Shown in pieces: positions 25,874 through 35,796 of a stretch of DNA of 64,000 nucleotides. A model generated the notes under the pieces. The model searched no databases. It was not told the origin of the DNA and worked only from the letters and a program-made list of their open reading frames with translations. The stretch's first letter is position 1, and every line of letters begins with the position of its first letter. The stretch is taken from contig NZ_JALNPR010000001.1 of the NCBI RefSeq assembly GCF_023541015.1, forward strand, positions 558,001 to 622,000, read 5' to 3'. The position numbers and the translations under genes were made by a program. This stretch comes from Marivivens donghaensis. GTDB lineage: Bacteria > Pseudomonadota > Alphaproteobacteria > Rhodobacterales > Rhodobacteraceae.

Positions 25874-26377
25874 ATGACCGAGATATCAGAGCTTGAAGGG
25901 CGCATTTCCGCTGCCCTCGACCGGATTCGCAGCGGCGTTTCTGCCTTGGAAAACAAAGCGGTAGTAACGGGTGATGCACCTGCGGCGGCGCCTGTAGGGG
26001 ATGACCGTGTGGCCCAGCTTGAGGCGGAATTGGCGGCCCAAAAGGACGTGAACGCCCAGCTGGAAGAGCGCGTTAAGGTGCTCAAATCCCGTCAGGACAC
26101 CGTGATTGCGGACCTGAACAGTGGCGCTGAGCGTGCGAAAGAACAGCTTCAATCGTTTGAGGCCGACCTGGAAAAATTGCGCGAAGAAAATGCCGCCCTT
26201 CGGGATGTGAGCGAAAATCTGCGGAAGGCGGCAGAGGCGGATGGGATTGATGCCGCGATGATCAACCGCGCGATGCAAGCCGAACTGGATGCACTGCGGG
26301 CGCTGCGTGCTGCTGAGGCGGCTGAGGTCGCGACCATTTTGGCCGAATTGAAACCTTTGATCGAGGAGGCGAAATAA
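25874..26377 (+). CDS. Coiled-coil protein upstream of zapA
   Basis: A 167-residue acidic protein, almost wholly helical with heptad patterns (QLEAELAAQKDVNAQLEERVKVLKSR is split over about 52-78; later LQSFEADLEKLREENAALRDV). No signal peptide or membrane helix. AGGAGG precedes the ATG. Its TAA overlaps the zapA start (TAATG), so the two are co-translated, which suggests a role with ZapA in cell division. I know no experimentally defined function for it. Confidence 0.82.
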   Translation: MTEISELEGRISAALDRIRSGVSALENKAVVTGDAPAAAPVGDDRVAQLEAELAAQKDVNAQLEERVKVLKSRQDTVIADLNSGAERAKEQLQSFEADLEKLREENAALRDVSENLRKAAEADGIDAAMINRAMQAELDALRALRAAEAAEVATILAELKPLIEEAK

Positions 26378-26748
26378 TGCCGCAAGTCGAGATTAAAATC
26401 GGGGGTCGTTCGTTTGAAGTGGCCTGTCAGGAGGGCGAGGAATCGTTCCTGCAATCGGCTGCTGCGTTGTTGGACGCCGAAGCATCAAGCTTTGCCGCGC
26501 AAGCGGGGCGTATGCCTGAATCGCAGCTTCTTCTGATGTCGGGGTTGTTGCTGGCGGATAAAACCGTCGCAATTGAGGACCGTCTGCGCGAGGCCGAGGA
26601 CAAGATCGCGGAATTGGAACTTAAAGTCGCGAACCCTAAAGAAGTTGCGGTTCCTGTCGTTCCAACAGCTGTGACCGACACGCTCAAGGAACTCGCTGCG
26701 CGAGCCGAAGCGTTGGCGGATGAAGTGGACGACAAACTAAAGGCATAA
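26377..26748 (+). CDS. zapA: Cell division protein ZapA
   Basis: A 123-residue ZapA family protein, which binds and bundles FtsZ filaments. The N-terminal QVEIKIGGRSFEVACQEGEE and SFLQSAAALLDAEA match the ZapA head domain; a long helix (about 55-120) forms the dimer/tetramer coiled coil. It is coupled to the upstream coiled-coil gene and followed after three bases by the next gene. Confidence 0.93.
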   Translation: MPQVEIKIGGRSFEVACQEGEESFLQSAAALLDAEASSFAAQAGRMPESQLLLMSGLLLADKTVAIEDRLREAEDKIAELELKVANPKEVAVPVVPTAVTDTLKELAARAEALADEVDDKLKA

Positions 26749-26751
26749 CTC

Positions 26752-27087
26752 ATGCGTATTGCGGCGGCCCTTTTGGCGTTGTTGCCAGCAACAGGGCAGG
26801 CCGCAGGGCTGAGCCATTCGATTTATATTTGCGACCGCGAGATCAAATTGGATGTGGTCTATGTGCAATCCGATGGCCCCGATCAGGCCGTTGTGATGGC
26901 CGAAGGGCATATTGCGATGCTCTCTGCCGTGCCAAGCTCTGAAGGCAAACGCTACCGCAATTCGCCAGTGGCTTCTGACTATGTCTGGTGGGTCAAGGAC
27001 CGCGAGGCGATGCTCGGCTGGTATGATGCGGGCACGGGCAACGAAGCGGTCGTTTACCAATCCTGTAGTCGCGTATCGACGGAATGA
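26752..27087 (+). CDS. MliC-like periplasmic protein (lysozyme inhibitor family)
   Basis: A 111-residue protein with a signal peptide (MRIAAALLALLPATGQAAG). The mature part resembles the MliC C-type lysozyme inhibitor fold: a Cys near the start (IYICDREIKLDVVY), strands with AVVMAEGHIAMLSAVPS, GKRYRNSPVASDYVWWVKDREAMLGWYD and a second Cys near the end (QSCSRV). The 'YR..ASDY.WW.K..EA.L' pattern is typical. It follows zapA by three bases, probably in the same transcript. Lysozyme inhibition itself is inferred. Confidence 0.75.
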   Translation: MRIAAALLALLPATGQAAGLSHSIYICDREIKLDVVYVQSDGPDQAVVMAEGHIAMLSAVPSSEGKRYRNSPVASDYVWWVKDREAMLGWYDAGTGNEAVVYQSCSRVSTE

Positions 27088-27088
27088 A

Positions 27089-27114
27089 AAAAGGCGCCTC
27101 ACTGGGCGCCTTTT
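27089..27114. terminator. Bidirectional terminator between the MliC-like gene and grxD
   Basis: AAAAGGCGCC / GGCGCCTTTT with a six-base loop, starting at the stop codon of the plus-strand gene. Confidence 0.9.
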
Positions 27115-27133
27115 CTATTAGATCGTCTGCGAT

Positions 27134-27493
27134 TTACTGGTTCGCAGCGCGGATTTGGTCCGCTTTCTCTTTGTCGAAGGCAACGCCTTCTTTTTCAAAC
27201 AGCTCATCCAGTTCGCCCGAGAGGGTCATCTCTGTGATGATGTCGCAACCGCCGACGAACTCGCCTTTGACGTAGAGTTGCGGGATGGTCGGCCAGTCGG
27301 AGTATTCTTTGATCCCCTGACGGATTTCTTCGTCAGCCAGAACGTTCACGTCGGCATAATCAACGCCCATGAAGTTCAGGACGCCAGCAACGCGGGACGA
27401 GAACCCACACTGCGGCATGGTTTTTGTGCCTTTCATATAGAGCACAACATCATTGGAGGTGACGGTTTCTTTGATTTTGTCAGCTGTCGACAT
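27134..27493 (-). CDS. grxD: Monothiol glutaredoxin Grx4 family
   Basis: A 119-residue monothiol glutaredoxin with the CGFS active site ([10 protein letters not shown]), the GSH-binding [21 protein letters not shown] and TEMTLSGEL. This class carries and transfers [2Fe-2S] clusters, often as a complex with BolA. The bolA-like gene lies immediately upstream in the same orientation, which supports that partnership. Confidence 0.96.
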   Translation of the reverse strand: MSTADKIKETVTSNDVVLYMKGTKTMPQCGFSSRVAGVLNFMGVDYADVNVLADEEIRQGIKEYSDWPTIPQLYVKGEFVGGCDIITEMTLSGELDELFEKEGVAFDKEKADQIRAANQ

Positions 27494-27503
27494 CTGTCTT
27501 TCC

Positions 27504-27740
27504 TTAGTCCGGTGCCTTGGTGGTCAGTGCCAAAGCATGCAATTCGCCTTGTGATCCGTCCATTTTGCCCTTGAGCGCCGCGTAGACAGCGCGCTGCTGC
27601 TGGACGCGGTTCATATCGCGGAAGCTTTCGTCTTCGACGTAGGCAGCAAAGTGCTGACCGTCGTCGCCCTGAACCTGCACTTTGGCAGCAGGGAATGCTT
27701 CGCGGATTAGGCTTTCGATTTCTTCTGCGGTGATCGCCAT
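27504..27740 (-). CDS. BolA family protein
   Basis: A 78-residue BolA/IbaG-type protein: [47 protein letters not shown]. The conserved His and the FxxxNRVxxxxxVY block that contact glutaredoxin-bound Fe-S clusters are present. It precedes grxD by ten bases, so both are one operon for iron-sulphur trafficking. Confidence 0.94.
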   Translation of the reverse strand: MAITAEEIESLIREAFPAAKVQVQGDDGQHFAAYVEDESFRDMNRVQQQRAVYAALKGKMDGSQGELHALALTTKAPD

Positions 27741-27797
27741 TCGTGGGCCTCCTGTCTTACCTTAGATGTAGGACGGCGCGGGACGGGCCGCAAGCGA

Positions 27798-28280
27798 TTA
27801 GCGGTCGACAAATTCACGCATGTCGCTGAGGAAGGCGTCAAAGGCGGCTTTTTGCTCTGCGGTATCGGCCCAAAGGCGCGAGAGTTTCCGCAAGAGGCCT
27901 GCACGGCGGGCCTCTAATTCCGGCGGTAGATTGTAGGTTTCAGCGGCAACCAGCATCGTCATGCGTTCATGGACGGGACGCAGGTTCGCGAAATCACGCA
28001 TCATCGCGGGCAACAGTTCGGGTGCATCACGCCAGCTTTCGCCGTTGAAGCGTTCTTGGGTGACGCGCTGACCCGCGCCCGCGCAGTCATAGAGCGTGCA
28101 GCCCTTGAACCCGCGTGGTTCCAGATCGTCGTGAATGGTGCAGAGGTGTTTGCCCAGATTGGGGCAGGGCGTGCCTGCGGCCTTATCAATGGCGAACATC
28201 GGGCCTTTGTCCAAGACGAGGCTCACGCAGCAGAGCGCTGCGCAGTTCATGCAGTCGGATTTCAGGTCAGGGAGCGTCAT
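27798..28280 (-). CDS. Cysteine-rich protein of unknown function
   Basis: A 160-residue protein with an N-terminal cluster of cysteines: C10, C13, C18, C19 (DCMNCAALCC), then CPNL, LCTIHDDL, GCTLYDCAGAGQRVT, a pattern suited to bind zinc or a metal cluster and reminiscent of the YkgJ-type zinc/iron-chelating family. The second half is helical. The ATG at 28280 is used over a TTG one codon earlier. It lies between bolA-grxD and purL on the same strand. Function is not known. Confidence 0.75.
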   Translation of the reverse strand: MTLPDLKSDCMNCAALCCVSLVLDKGPMFAIDKAAGTPCPNLGKHLCTIHDDLEPRGFKGCTLYDCAGAGQRVTQERFNGESWRDAPELLPAMMRDFANLRPVHERMTMLVAAETYNLPPELEARRAGLLRKLSRLWADTAEQKAAFDAFLSDMREFVDR

Positions 28281-28298
28281 CAATGGGCAGAGGCGAAA

Positions 28299-28320
28299 AG
28301 GCCCGCGCGGTGGCGGGCCT
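28299..28320 (-). terminator. Terminator after purL
   Basis: AGGCCCGC / GCGGGCCT stem with a six-base loop; on the minus strand it is followed by TTTTCG. It lies nine bases after the purL stop and just before the cysteine-rich gene. Confidence 0.85.
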
Positions 28321-28328
28321 GATCGGAC

Positions 28329-30488
28329 TTAGTGGATCGCGGTGTAGAACGACGACCGGAAGGTCTCGGTCAGTTCTGCGAGCGGAGCGGAGGACCCGCC
28401 AAAGCTCACGTCCGTGCCACCGAATTTACCAACGGTCTGCAGGGTCACACCTGCCTGACCTGCGGCGATCATCAGCGCCTCGGCCTTATCAAAGCTGCAA
28501 GCGATCAGGTAACGGCCCTGATCCTCACCAAAGAGGGTCGGGGTGTCGGATGCGTCTAGAGAGACGCCAACGCCAGCGGCTTCGGCCATCTCGAACGCAG
28601 CCAGAGCCAGACCACCGTCAGCAAGGTCGGTGCAAGCGTTGATCAGCGCGCGGTTTGCGCGGATGAAATCGCCGTGGGCTGCTTCTGCAGCCAGATCAAC
28701 ATGCGGTGCATCGCCGTCTTCGCGGTTATACACTTCAGCGAGCAGGGCCGACTGACCGAGGTGGCCAGCGGTTTCGCCCAACAAGAGCAGAACGTGACCG
28801 TCACGTGCAGTGCCGAGGATCGCATCATCGAGGTTCTCGATCAGGCCAACAGCACAGATGGTCGGGGTCGGCAGGATGCCTTGACCATCGGTTTCGTTGT
28901 AGAGCGATACGTTGCCCGAAACGATCGGGGTGTCGAGCGCGATACAGGCCTCACCGATACCCTGAAGAGCGCCAACGAACTGACCCATGATCTCTGGCTT
29001 CTCAGGGTTGCCAAAGTTCAAGTTGTCGGTGGTTGCCAGCGGCTTTGCCCCAACGGCAGAGAGGTTGCGGTAGGCTTCGGCAACGGCTTGTTTGCCGCCT
29101 TCAACAGGGTTTGCCTTCACGTAGCGCGGGGTCACGTCCGAGGTGAAGGCGACAGCCTTATTGGTGCCGTGGATGCGCACGATGCCAGCGCCCAAGCCCG
29201 GTTTGCGAACGGTGTCGCCCATAACTTGGCTGTCGTATTGTTCGTAGACCCACTGTTTGCCAGCGTAGTTCGGGGACGAAATCAGCGCCTTCAGGCCGTC
29301 AATCGCGTCAACGCCAGGAACGTCTGCCATCGGTGCCGCAGCTGGAGTCGGAACCCACGGACGGTCGTATTCAGGTGCCGAGGACGACAATTCTGAGAGC
29401 GGCAGGTCCGCTTTGACTTCGTTGCCGTGGAGGATGACGAAACGGTCTTCGGCGATGGTTTCACCGACGATTGCGAAATCGAGGTCCCATTTTTCGAACA
29501 CAGCGCGGGCTTCGGCCTCAAGCTCTGGGTTCAGAACCATGAGCATCCGCTCTTGGGATTCAGAGAGCATCATCTCGTAGGCGGTCATGTTGGGTTCACG
29601 CTGGGGAACGCGGTCCAGTTCCAGCTTAATGCCCAAGTGACCTTTGTCGCCCATCTCAACGGCGGAACAGGTGAGGCCAGCCGCACCCATGTCTTGAATG
29701 GAGATCACAGCGCCCGTGCGCATCAGTTCCATGCAGGCTTCCATCAGGCGTTTTTCAGTGAACGGGTCACCAACCTGAACGGTGGGGCGTTTTTCCTCGA
29801 TGGTGTCGTCGAATTCAGCCGATGCCATGGTCGCACCGCCAACACCGTCGCGACCTGTTTTCGCACCGAGGTACACAACAGGCATGCCGACGCCAGAGGC
29901 CGCCGAGTAGAAGATCTTGTCCGCGTCAGCGAGTCCAGCCGCGAAAGCGTTCACGAGGCAGTTGCCGTTATACGCAGGGTGGAAGCGAACCTCACCACCA
30001 ACGGTCGGAACGCCGAAACAGTTGCCGTAGCCGCCAACGCCCTCAACCACGCCGTTGACGAGCTGTTTGGTTTTCGGGTGATCCGGAGCACCGAACGAGA
30101 GCGAGTTCATCGCTGCAATCGGACGGGCGCCCATGGTGAATACGTCGCGCAGAATGCCGCCAACGCCCGTTGCCGCACCCTGATAGGGTTCGATGTAGGA
30201 CGGGTGGTTATGGCTTTCCATTTTGAACACGATCGCCTGACCGTCGCCGATATCGACAACACCAGCGTTCTCGCCCGGACCGCAGATCACTTGCGGGCCT
30301 TTGGTCGGCAGACCACGGAGCCATTTCTTGGACGACTTATAAGAACAGTGTTCGTTCCACATCGCAGAGAAGATGCCGAGCTCGGTAAATGTCGGCTCTC
30401 GTCCGATAATCTCGAGGATACGTTCATACTCATCTGGCTTGAGGCCGTGAGCAGCAATCAGGTCTTCGGTGATTTTCGGATCGTCCAT
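28329..30488 (-). CDS. purL: Phosphoribosylformylglycinamidine synthase subunit PurL
   Basis: PurL of 719 residues, the small type that works with separate PurS and PurQ to turn FGAR, glutamine and ATP into FGAM in purine synthesis. Motifs are [60 protein letters not shown] and [15 protein letters not shown]. PurS and PurQ are not in this window. No purine riboswitch is visible upstream. Confidence 0.97.
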   Translation of the reverse strand: MDDPKITEDLIAAHGLKPDEYERILEIIGREPTFTELGIFSAMWNEHCSYKSSKKWLRGLPTKGPQVICGPGENAGVVDIGDGQAIVFKMESHNHPSYIEPYQGAATGVGGILRDVFTMGARPIAAMNSLSFGAPDHPKTKQLVNGVVEGVGGYGNCFGVPTVGGEVRFHPAYNGNCLVNAFAAGLADADKIFYSAASGVGMPVVYLGAKTGRDGVGGATMASAEFDDTIEEKRPTVQVGDPFTEKRLMEACMELMRTGAVISIQDMGAAGLTCSAVEMGDKGHLGIKLELDRVPQREPNMTAYEMMLSESQERMLMVLNPELEAEARAVFEKWDLDFAIVGETIAEDRFVILHGNEVKADLPLSELSSSAPEYDRPWVPTPAAAPMADVPGVDAIDGLKALISSPNYAGKQWVYEQYDSQVMGDTVRKPGLGAGIVRIHGTNKAVAFTSDVTPRYVKANPVEGGKQAVAEAYRNLSAVGAKPLATTDNLNFGNPEKPEIMGQFVGALQGIGEACIALDTPIVSGNVSLYNETDGQGILPTPTICAVGLIENLDDAILGTARDGHVLLLLGETAGHLGQSALLAEVYNREDGDAPHVDLAAEAAHGDFIRANRALINACTDLADGGLALAAFEMAEAAGVGVSLDASDTPTLFGEDQGRYLIACSFDKAEALMIAAGQAGVTLQTVGKFGGTDVSFGGSSAPLAELTETFRSSFYTAIH

Positions 30489-30568
30489 GGTCTTTCCCCG
30501 CAGGCTGGAAGTGCCGTCCTATTAGGGCAAGCAGGCTTTGGGGGGAAGGCCCGCAGGTGACGCGAGGG

Positions 30569-30599
30569 CAAAAAAAAATCGCCGGGACGATGCCCGGCG
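30569..30599 (-). terminator. Terminator downstream of the LysR gene
   Basis: TCGCCGGG-loop-CCCGGCGA stem and, on the minus strand, a run of nine T's. It separates the LysR gene from purL. The 140 bases between it and the LysR stop contain no convincing gene. Confidence 0.88.
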
Positions 30600-30741
30600 A
30601 AGTCCAACAGGGAGGTTGAAGTGATGAGCGTATAAGCATCATCGGCTTCGAAGGCTCAAATAGGCAGCAGTTTGTTAACGATCAAGGAAAAACCCTATCA
30701 ACTTGAGACATGCCCGTTATGCACTCACAGCATAGCTGGGA

Positions 30742-31650
30742 TCAGGAGGGGGTCTCGTTATCGCGTATCTTACGGCGGTGGTTGAATATTTCTTCTTGAA
30801 CGAAGTCCCGAAATGCGGCGACGCGTTTCGATTGGCGCAGTTCTTCGGGGTAGGCGAGGAACACAGGAACCTCACCGGATTCGATTTCTGGCAGCACGCG
30901 GACGAGTTGCGGGAAGTCTTCGGTCAGGTAATCGGGCAGCACGCCGACGCCCAAATTCGCCAAAACGGCCTGCAATGCGCCAAAGTAGTTGTTCACGGTG
31001 AGCGTGCTAAGCACATCATAGCCAAGCAAATGCTGCACCAGTGTCGCGCCCGCCGAGACCTGAGCCGAATTGGGGCTCTGGCAAATCAGACGGTGGGCAG
31101 AGATTTCTTCGACCGTGGTGAGTGGCGCGTGCGTGTCGAGGTAGTCCTGAGTCGCATAGAGACGCATCCGAATGTTCATCAGACGTTTGCGGATCAGGTC
31201 GGCCTGTGACGGCTCTTTCATGCGGATCGCAACGTCGGCTTCACGCATGGGCAGGTCGAGCACCCGCTCTTCGAGCATCAGGTCGATTTTGAGCTCGGGG
31301 TATTTCTCGTAGAGTTTCGGCAAACGCGGCGCGAGCCACATGGTGCCAAAGCCCGTGGTGGTGGTCACTTTCAACTCACCGAACACTTCTTCTTCGCTGT
31401 CGCGGATACGCGCCGCTGCAGCCTCGAGCCGTTTGTTCATCGCGCGGGTGGCGTCGAACAGCAGTTCGCCCTGTTCGGTCAGGATCAAACCACGGGCATG
31501 GCGGTGAAACAGTGTGGTGTTCAGAGATTCCTCGAGCGAGCGAATCTGACGGCTGACCGCAGATTGGGACAGGTGCAGGGTTTCGCCAGCGTGGGTCAGC
31601 GACCCAGCATCCGCAACTGCGTGAAATATCCGAAGTTTATCCCAATCCAT
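30742..31650 (-). CDS. LysR-family transcriptional regulator
   Basis: A 302-residue LysR-type regulator. Residues 1-60 hold the winged helix-turn-helix (MDWDKLRIFHAVADAGSLTH, LHLSQSAVSRQIRSLE); residues about 90-295 are the substrate-binding domain (FGTMWLAPRLPKLYEKYPE, ADVAIRMKEPSQADLIRK, VGVLPDYL). The neighbours (purL downstream, an acyltransferase divergent 230 bases away) do not reveal its target. The divergent arrangement with the acyltransferase is the usual place to look for regulation. Confidence 0.92.
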   Translation of the reverse strand: MDWDKLRIFHAVADAGSLTHAGETLHLSQSAVSRQIRSLEESLNTTLFHRHARGLILTEQGELLFDATRAMNKRLEAAAARIRDSEEEVFGELKVTTTTGFGTMWLAPRLPKLYEKYPELKIDLMLEERVLDLPMREADVAIRMKEPSQADLIRKRLMNIRMRLYATQDYLDTHAPLTTVEEISAHRLICQSPNSAQVSAGATLVQHLLGYDVLSTLTVNNYFGALQAVLANLGVGVLPDYLTEDFPQLVRVLPEIESGEVPVFLAYPEELRQSKRVAAFRDFVQEEIFNHRRKIRDNETPS

Positions 31651-31879
31651 CGTACTCTGTGCCCGCCTGTTTTACCGCTCACTACAATGTGCCCATTACC
31701 TACGGTCATAACAGCTATGCAACCTGATAGGCCATGAAAAACATAGGAGTAGGTGCGCTAACAGATAATTTGTAACGGAAATGCGAAATTAAAGGCAGTT
31801 TGCCCATATCCGGTGCCTTTTTGGTGAGCCGCTGGATATACCTGTTTCACTTTTAGGGAATCAGCCGAGACGATCCAAA

Positions 31880-32767
31880 ATGCAGCGTTCCGACCGCCAT
31901 GTGGCCCGCGATATCAGTTATGCCAGCGCCGTGGCGAACAGAGGGGGCCGCGTCCTCGTTCGCACGATGGAAAATGTCACTGGGCGGTTAAAGCTCATTC
32001 GGCAGGCCAAGGGCTATGACCGCGAGGTCGCTGAGGGTCGCGATTTCTGGCAGGTGATGGTCGAACGCTATCGACTGGGGCTAGAGGTCACCAAAGGATC
32101 GCTGAGTGATATTCCCGCTGAGGGGCCAGTGGTCGTTGTGGCGAACCATCCCTACGGTATCCTAGATGGGATGATGATGGGGTTGATCCTGTCCGAACGG
32201 CGCGGTGGTGATTTCCGCGTCTTGGCCCATCAGGTGTTTCGCCGTTCTGCCGACCTCGAACGGGTGATCCTGCCAATTAGCTTTGACGAGACCAAAGAGG
32301 GCGCGCGGCTGAACCTCGAAACCCGCGCTGAAGCGATCCGATACCTGAAACAGGGAGGGGCGATTGGGATTTTCCCAGGGGGCACCGTTTCGACCGCGCA
32401 CCGTGGGTTTGATCGGCCTTTGGACCCGATGTGGCGCAATTTCACCGCTAAGATGGTCGCGAAATCGGGGGCGACTGTGGTGCCGCTCTATTTCGATGGG
32501 CAGAACAGCCGCCTGTTCCAGCTTGCCAGTCGTTTGCACTACACTCTGCGCATGGGGCTATTGATCCGTGAATTTCGTGCGCGCGTCGGATCACGGGTCA
32601 AAGTCGCCGTGGGCGCGCCGATTTCGCCACAGGAGCTCGCCCCATATGCCTCTGACCCTAAAGCGATGATGGATTTCCTTCGGGAACGGACGTATGCATT
32701 AAGTGAACGCCCCGATGGGACCAACCGTCTGGGCTTTGAATTCGAGGCGAAATACAGGAAACGCTAA
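31880..32767 (+). CDS. Lysophospholipid acyltransferase family protein
   Basis: A 295-residue PlsC-superfamily acyltransferase. The catalytic motif is [17 protein letters not shown], with His and Asp spaced by five residues as in the hemolysin-like acyltransferase branch rather than HX4D of classical Pls[24 protein letters not shown] (phosphate-binding motif) and [10 protein letters not shown] follow. It may acylate lysophosphatidic acid or lyso-ornithine lipid; the substrate is unknown. Its stop overlaps murI by one base. Confidence 0.86.
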   Translation: MQRSDRHVARDISYASAVANRGGRVLVRTMENVTGRLKLIRQAKGYDREVAEGRDFWQVMVERYRLGLEVTKGSLSDIPAEGPVVVVANHPYGILDGMMMGLILSERRGGDFRVLAHQVFRRSADLERVILPISFDETKEGARLNLETRAEAIRYLKQGGAIGIFPGGTVSTAHRGFDRPLDPMWRNFTAKMVAKSGATVVPLYFDGQNSRLFQLASRLHYTLRMGLLIREFRARVGSRVKVAVGAPISPQELAPYASDPKAMMDFLRERTYALSERPDGTNRLGFEFEAKYRKR

Positions 32768-33579
32768 TGGCGGTCGGGGTTTTTGATAGTGGTTTGGGTG
32801 GGTTAACGGTTCTGGATGCATGCCAGAAGCGCCTGCCTGATGTTCCCTTTGTTTATTTCGGGGATAACGCCCACGCGCCTTACGGTGTGCGGGATGCCGA
32901 CGATATCTATGACCTAACGACCAAAGCCGTCGCCCGCATGTGGGACGAAGGCTGCGACCTCGTGATTATCGCCTGTAACACAGCCTCTGCGGCTGCGCTG
33001 CGTCGAATGCAAGAATCATGGGTACCGCGTGACAAACGTGTGCTGGGCGTTTTCGTGCCGCTGATCGAGGCGCTGACCGAACGGCAGTGGGGTGATAACT
33101 CGCCGCCGCGCGAGGTTGAGGTGAAACACGTCGCGCTCTTTGCGACCCCTGCAACCGTGCGGAGCCGTGCGTTCCAGCGCGAACTAGCGTTCCGTGCCAT
33201 CGGCGTGGACGTGGAAGCCCAAGCCTGCGGCGGTGTTGTGGATGCGATTGAGGACGGGGATATGATCCTCGCCGAAGCTCTCGTTCGGAGCCATGTTGAG
33301 GCGCTTCAGCGCAAGATGCCCGAACCTGATGCTGCGATCCTTGGCTGCACCCATTACCCGATCATGGAAAAAGAATTCCAAGACGCGCTGGGTCCGAATG
33401 TGAAGGTCTTCTCCCAAGCGAACCTCGTTGCGGCGAGCCTTGAGGATTACCTGCAGCGTCGGCCTGAAATGTTGGGGGCAGGGACGGATACCGTTTACCT
33501 GACCACGGGCAATCCGTCGAAAGTCTCTGATCGCGCCACACAGTTCTTGCGACGAAAAGTCGAATTCATTTCGGCCTAA
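32767..33579 (+). CDS. murI: Glutamate racemase
   Basis: Glutamate racemase of 270 residues, supplying D-glutamate for peptidoglycan. The two catalytic cysteines lie in [12 protein letters not shown] (about 75) and [11 protein letters not shown] (about 195). The N-terminal [11 protein letters not shown] and [12 protein letters not shown] are family signatures. It is coupled to the acyltransferase by a TAATG overlap, so both probably share a promoter. Confidence 0.95.
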   Translation: MAVGVFDSGLGGLTVLDACQKRLPDVPFVYFGDNAHAPYGVRDADDIYDLTTKAVARMWDEGCDLVIIACNTASAAALRRMQESWVPRDKRVLGVFVPLIEALTERQWGDNSPPREVEVKHVALFATPATVRSRAFQRELAFRAIGVDVEAQACGGVVDAIEDGDMILAEALVRSHVEALQRKMPEPDAAILGCTHYPIMEKEFQDALGPNVKVFSQANLVAASLEDYLQRRPEMLGAGTDTVYLTTGNPSKVSDRATQFLRRKVEFISA

Positions 33580-33647
33580 TTCGGCAAACCCGCCGGTTGC
33601 GGTGGGGCTCATCCTTACCTATCTCACTCCTCAAACGGGAGACCCCT

Positions 33648-34676
33648 ATGACTTATAACGTCGCTATTCTTGGCGCTTCTGGCTACACAGGCGCCGAACT
33701 CGTGCGGATCATCGCAACGCACCCGAACCTGCAGATTGCCGCTCTTTCTGCGGATCGTAAGGCTGGCATGCAGATGTCGGACGTGTTCCCGCACCTGCGC
33801 CATCTCGACCTGCCGACGCTTTGCACGATTGATGAGATCGACTTTGACAAGATCGACCTCGCCTTTGCAGCACTCCCCCATGGCCTGAGCCAAGCGCTCG
33901 TCCGTGATTTGCCGAAGACCGTTAAGGTCGTGGACCTCGGCGCGGATTTCCGTCTGCGCGATCCTGCGGCTTATGAAAAATGGTATGGTGCACCGCATGT
34001 GGCGACCGACCTCCAGAAAGAGGCCGTTTACGGTCTAACAGAGTTCTACCGCGACGACATCAAAAACGCGCGTCTTGTGGCGGGCACGGGCTGTAACGCG
34101 GCGACGGTGCAATTTGCGCTGCGTCCGTTGATTTCTGGCGGGTTGATCGACCTTGATGATATCATCTGTGACCTGAAAAACGGTATCTCTGGCGCTGGTC
34201 GGAGCCTCAAAGAGAACATGCTCTTTGCGGAACGGTCGACCGATGTGATGGGCTATAGCCAAGGCGGCAAACACCGTCACTTGGGCGAGTTCGATCAGGA
34301 GTTCAGCCTGCTGGCTGGTCGCCCTGTCGAGATCATGTTCACCCCGCATCTGGTGCCTGTGAACCGTGGTATCCTCGCGTCTTGCTATGTGCGCGGCGAT
34401 GCTCAGGCGATCCATGCGGCGCTGGTTGAACAGTATAAAGACGAGCCGTTCATCGTGGTGCTTCCTTTTGGCGCGGCTCCGTCGATGGGCAATGTGACGG
34501 GTTCGAACTATTGTCATATTGGTGTGGTAGGCGACCGCAAGTCCGGACGGGCGATGGTTGTCTCTACGCTCGATAACCTGAACAAAGGGTCGTCGGGTCA
34601 GGCTGTGCAGAACGCAAACCTCATGCTGGGGCTGCCTGAGACCGAAGGCCTGCTATTGGCACCGGTATTCCCATGA
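33648..34676 (+). CDS. argC: N-acetyl-gamma-glutamyl-phosphate reductase
   Basis: ArgC, 342 residues, reduces N-acetylglutamyl phosphate with NADPH in arginine synthesis. The Rossmann motif [14 protein letters not shown], the catalytic Cys in [18 protein letters not shown] (about 148) and [15 protein letters not shown] are present. The ATG at 33648 has GGGAG upstream; an in-frame TTG at 33597 would add unrelated residues. It overlaps ccmE by four bases. Confidence 0.96.
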   Translation: MTYNVAILGASGYTGAELVRIIATHPNLQIAALSADRKAGMQMSDVFPHLRHLDLPTLCTIDEIDFDKIDLAFAALPHGLSQALVRDLPKTVKVVDLGADFRLRDPAAYEKWYGAPHVATDLQKEAVYGLTEFYRDDIKNARLVAGTGCNAATVQFALRPLISGGLIDLDDIICDLKNGISGAGRSLKENMLFAERSTDVMGYSQGGKHRHLGEFDQEFSLLAGRPVEIMFTPHLVPVNRGILASCYVRGDAQAIHAALVEQYKDEPFIVVLPFGAAPSMGNVTGSNYCHIGVVGDRKSGRAMVVSTLDNLNKGSSGQAVQNANLMLGLPETEGLLLAPVFP

Positions 34677-35140
34677 GTGGTCTGAAAAGCCTGAAAAAGA
34701 AACGTCGTATCCAGATCATCGTTCTGGCCTTTGTCGCGCTTGCGCTCTCGGCTGGATTGATCGGCTACGGGTTCCGCGATGGCATCAACTTCTACCGCGA
34801 TCCGACCGATGTGATCGCGGCACCGCCCCCCGCTAACGAAGTGTTCCGCCTCGGTGGTCTGGTCGAAGAGGGGTCGTTGGTCCGTGGTGAGAGCGAGACA
34901 ATCACCTTTAACGTAACGGACGGTGCAGAGGTTATTCCAGTAACCTATACGGGCATCCTGCCTGATCTCTTTGGTGAAAATCAGGGGATGATCGGCACGG
35001 GTAAATACGTGAATGGCACCTTTGAAGCCTCTGAAATCCTTGCGAAACACGACGAGGATTACATGCCCAAAGAAGTGCTCGACAGCCTCAAGGATTCGGG
35101 CCTCTACGTTGATCCGAACGCTGCTGCAGGCGAGAGTTAA
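34673..35140 (+). CDS. ccmE: Cytochrome c maturation heme chaperone CcmE
   Basis: CcmE, 155 residues, carries heme in the periplasm on a covalently bound His. A short cytoplasmic Lys/Arg-rich start and one membrane helix ([19 protein letters not shown], about 13-31) precede the OB-fold. The heme-binding His is in [11 protein letters not shown] (HxxxY motif) near residue 123. The next genes are a lysis cassette, then ccmF and ccmH. Confidence 0.96.
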   Translation: MSGLKSLKKKRRIQIIVLAFVALALSAGLIGYGFRDGINFYRDPTDVIAAPPPANEVFRLGGLVEEGSLVRGESETITFNVTDGAEVIPVTYTGILPDLFGENQGMIGTGKYVNGTFEASEILAKHDEDYMPKEVLDSLKDSGLYVDPNAAAGES

Positions 35141-35184
35141 CCTTTGTCTGTCATGCTTGGCCTCAATCAAAAAGAGGCCGAGCT

Positions 35185-35796
35185 ATGCAAACTGTCCAAG
35201 AGATTGCCAAAGGCATCGTCGCCCGTGAGGGTGGCTATGTAAACGATCCCGCCGATCCCGGTGGTCCCACGAAATACGGTGTGACCCTCGCTACGCTGCA
35301 ACGGTTGCGGCGTGATGTGACGGGGGACGGGCGCATTGACGACCGCGATGTGCGGGCGCTGCGCGACACGGACGCCGTCGATATTTTCGTCGAACACTAC
35401 TTCAACCAGCCACGGATCGGCGAATTGCCAGAGCCGCTACAAGCGAGCGTGTTCGATATGTATGTGAACTCTGGCGCGGGGGCGGTGCGTATCCTGCAGC
35501 GGCTCTTGTGCGATATGCGGATCCCTGTTGCGATTGACGGGGTTCTTGGGCCGCAGACGATTGCGGCGGCACATCGCGGATATGACGCTGCACCTGATCA
35601 TATCGTCGATGCATATGGGATCGCACGGCGCAATTATTACTACGCTTTGGCCGATGGACGCCCGTCGTTGCGCAAATTCGCAACGCGCAGGGATGGTGGG
35701 AAAGGCGGCTGGATTCTCCGCGCCGAAGCCTTTGTCAGCGCACGGTATCACCTCTCGGATGAGGCACATAAACAACGGGTGTCGGCATGGGGGTAA
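35185..35796 (+). CDS. Holin-associated N-acetylmuramidase, GH108 endolysin (GTA lysis)
   Basis: A 203-residue glycoside hydrolase 108 muramidase. The catalytic region reads IVAREGGYVNDPADPGGPTK, with the Glu of the EGGY motif at about residue 14, followed by YGVTLATL; a peptidoglycan-binding-like C-terminal part has VAIDGVLGPQTIAAA. It resembles the R. capsulatus endolysin Rcc00555 that releases GTA particles. No signal peptide, so it needs the holin encoded next. It overlaps that gene by ten bases. Confidence 0.92.
   Translation: MQTVQEIAKGIVAREGGYVNDPADPGGPTKYGVTLATLQRLRRDVTGDGRIDDRDVRALRDTDAVDIFVEHYFNQPRIGELPEPLQASVFDMYVNSGAGAVRILQRLLCDMRIPVAIDGVLGPQTIAAAHRGYDAAPDHIVDAYGIARRNYYYALADGRPSLRKFATRRDGGKGGWILRAEAFVSARYHLSDEAHKQRVSAWG

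Noticed and set aside
30600-30741. Short ORF with a good Shine-Dalgarno (GGAGG..ATGAGCGTATAA) after the LysR gene
   Set aside because: Only three codons; no supported product and likely chance.
31751-31762. AGGTGCGCTAAC upstream of the acyltransferase gene as another glycolysis operator
   Set aside because: Only the right half matches the 12-mer; too weak to claim.
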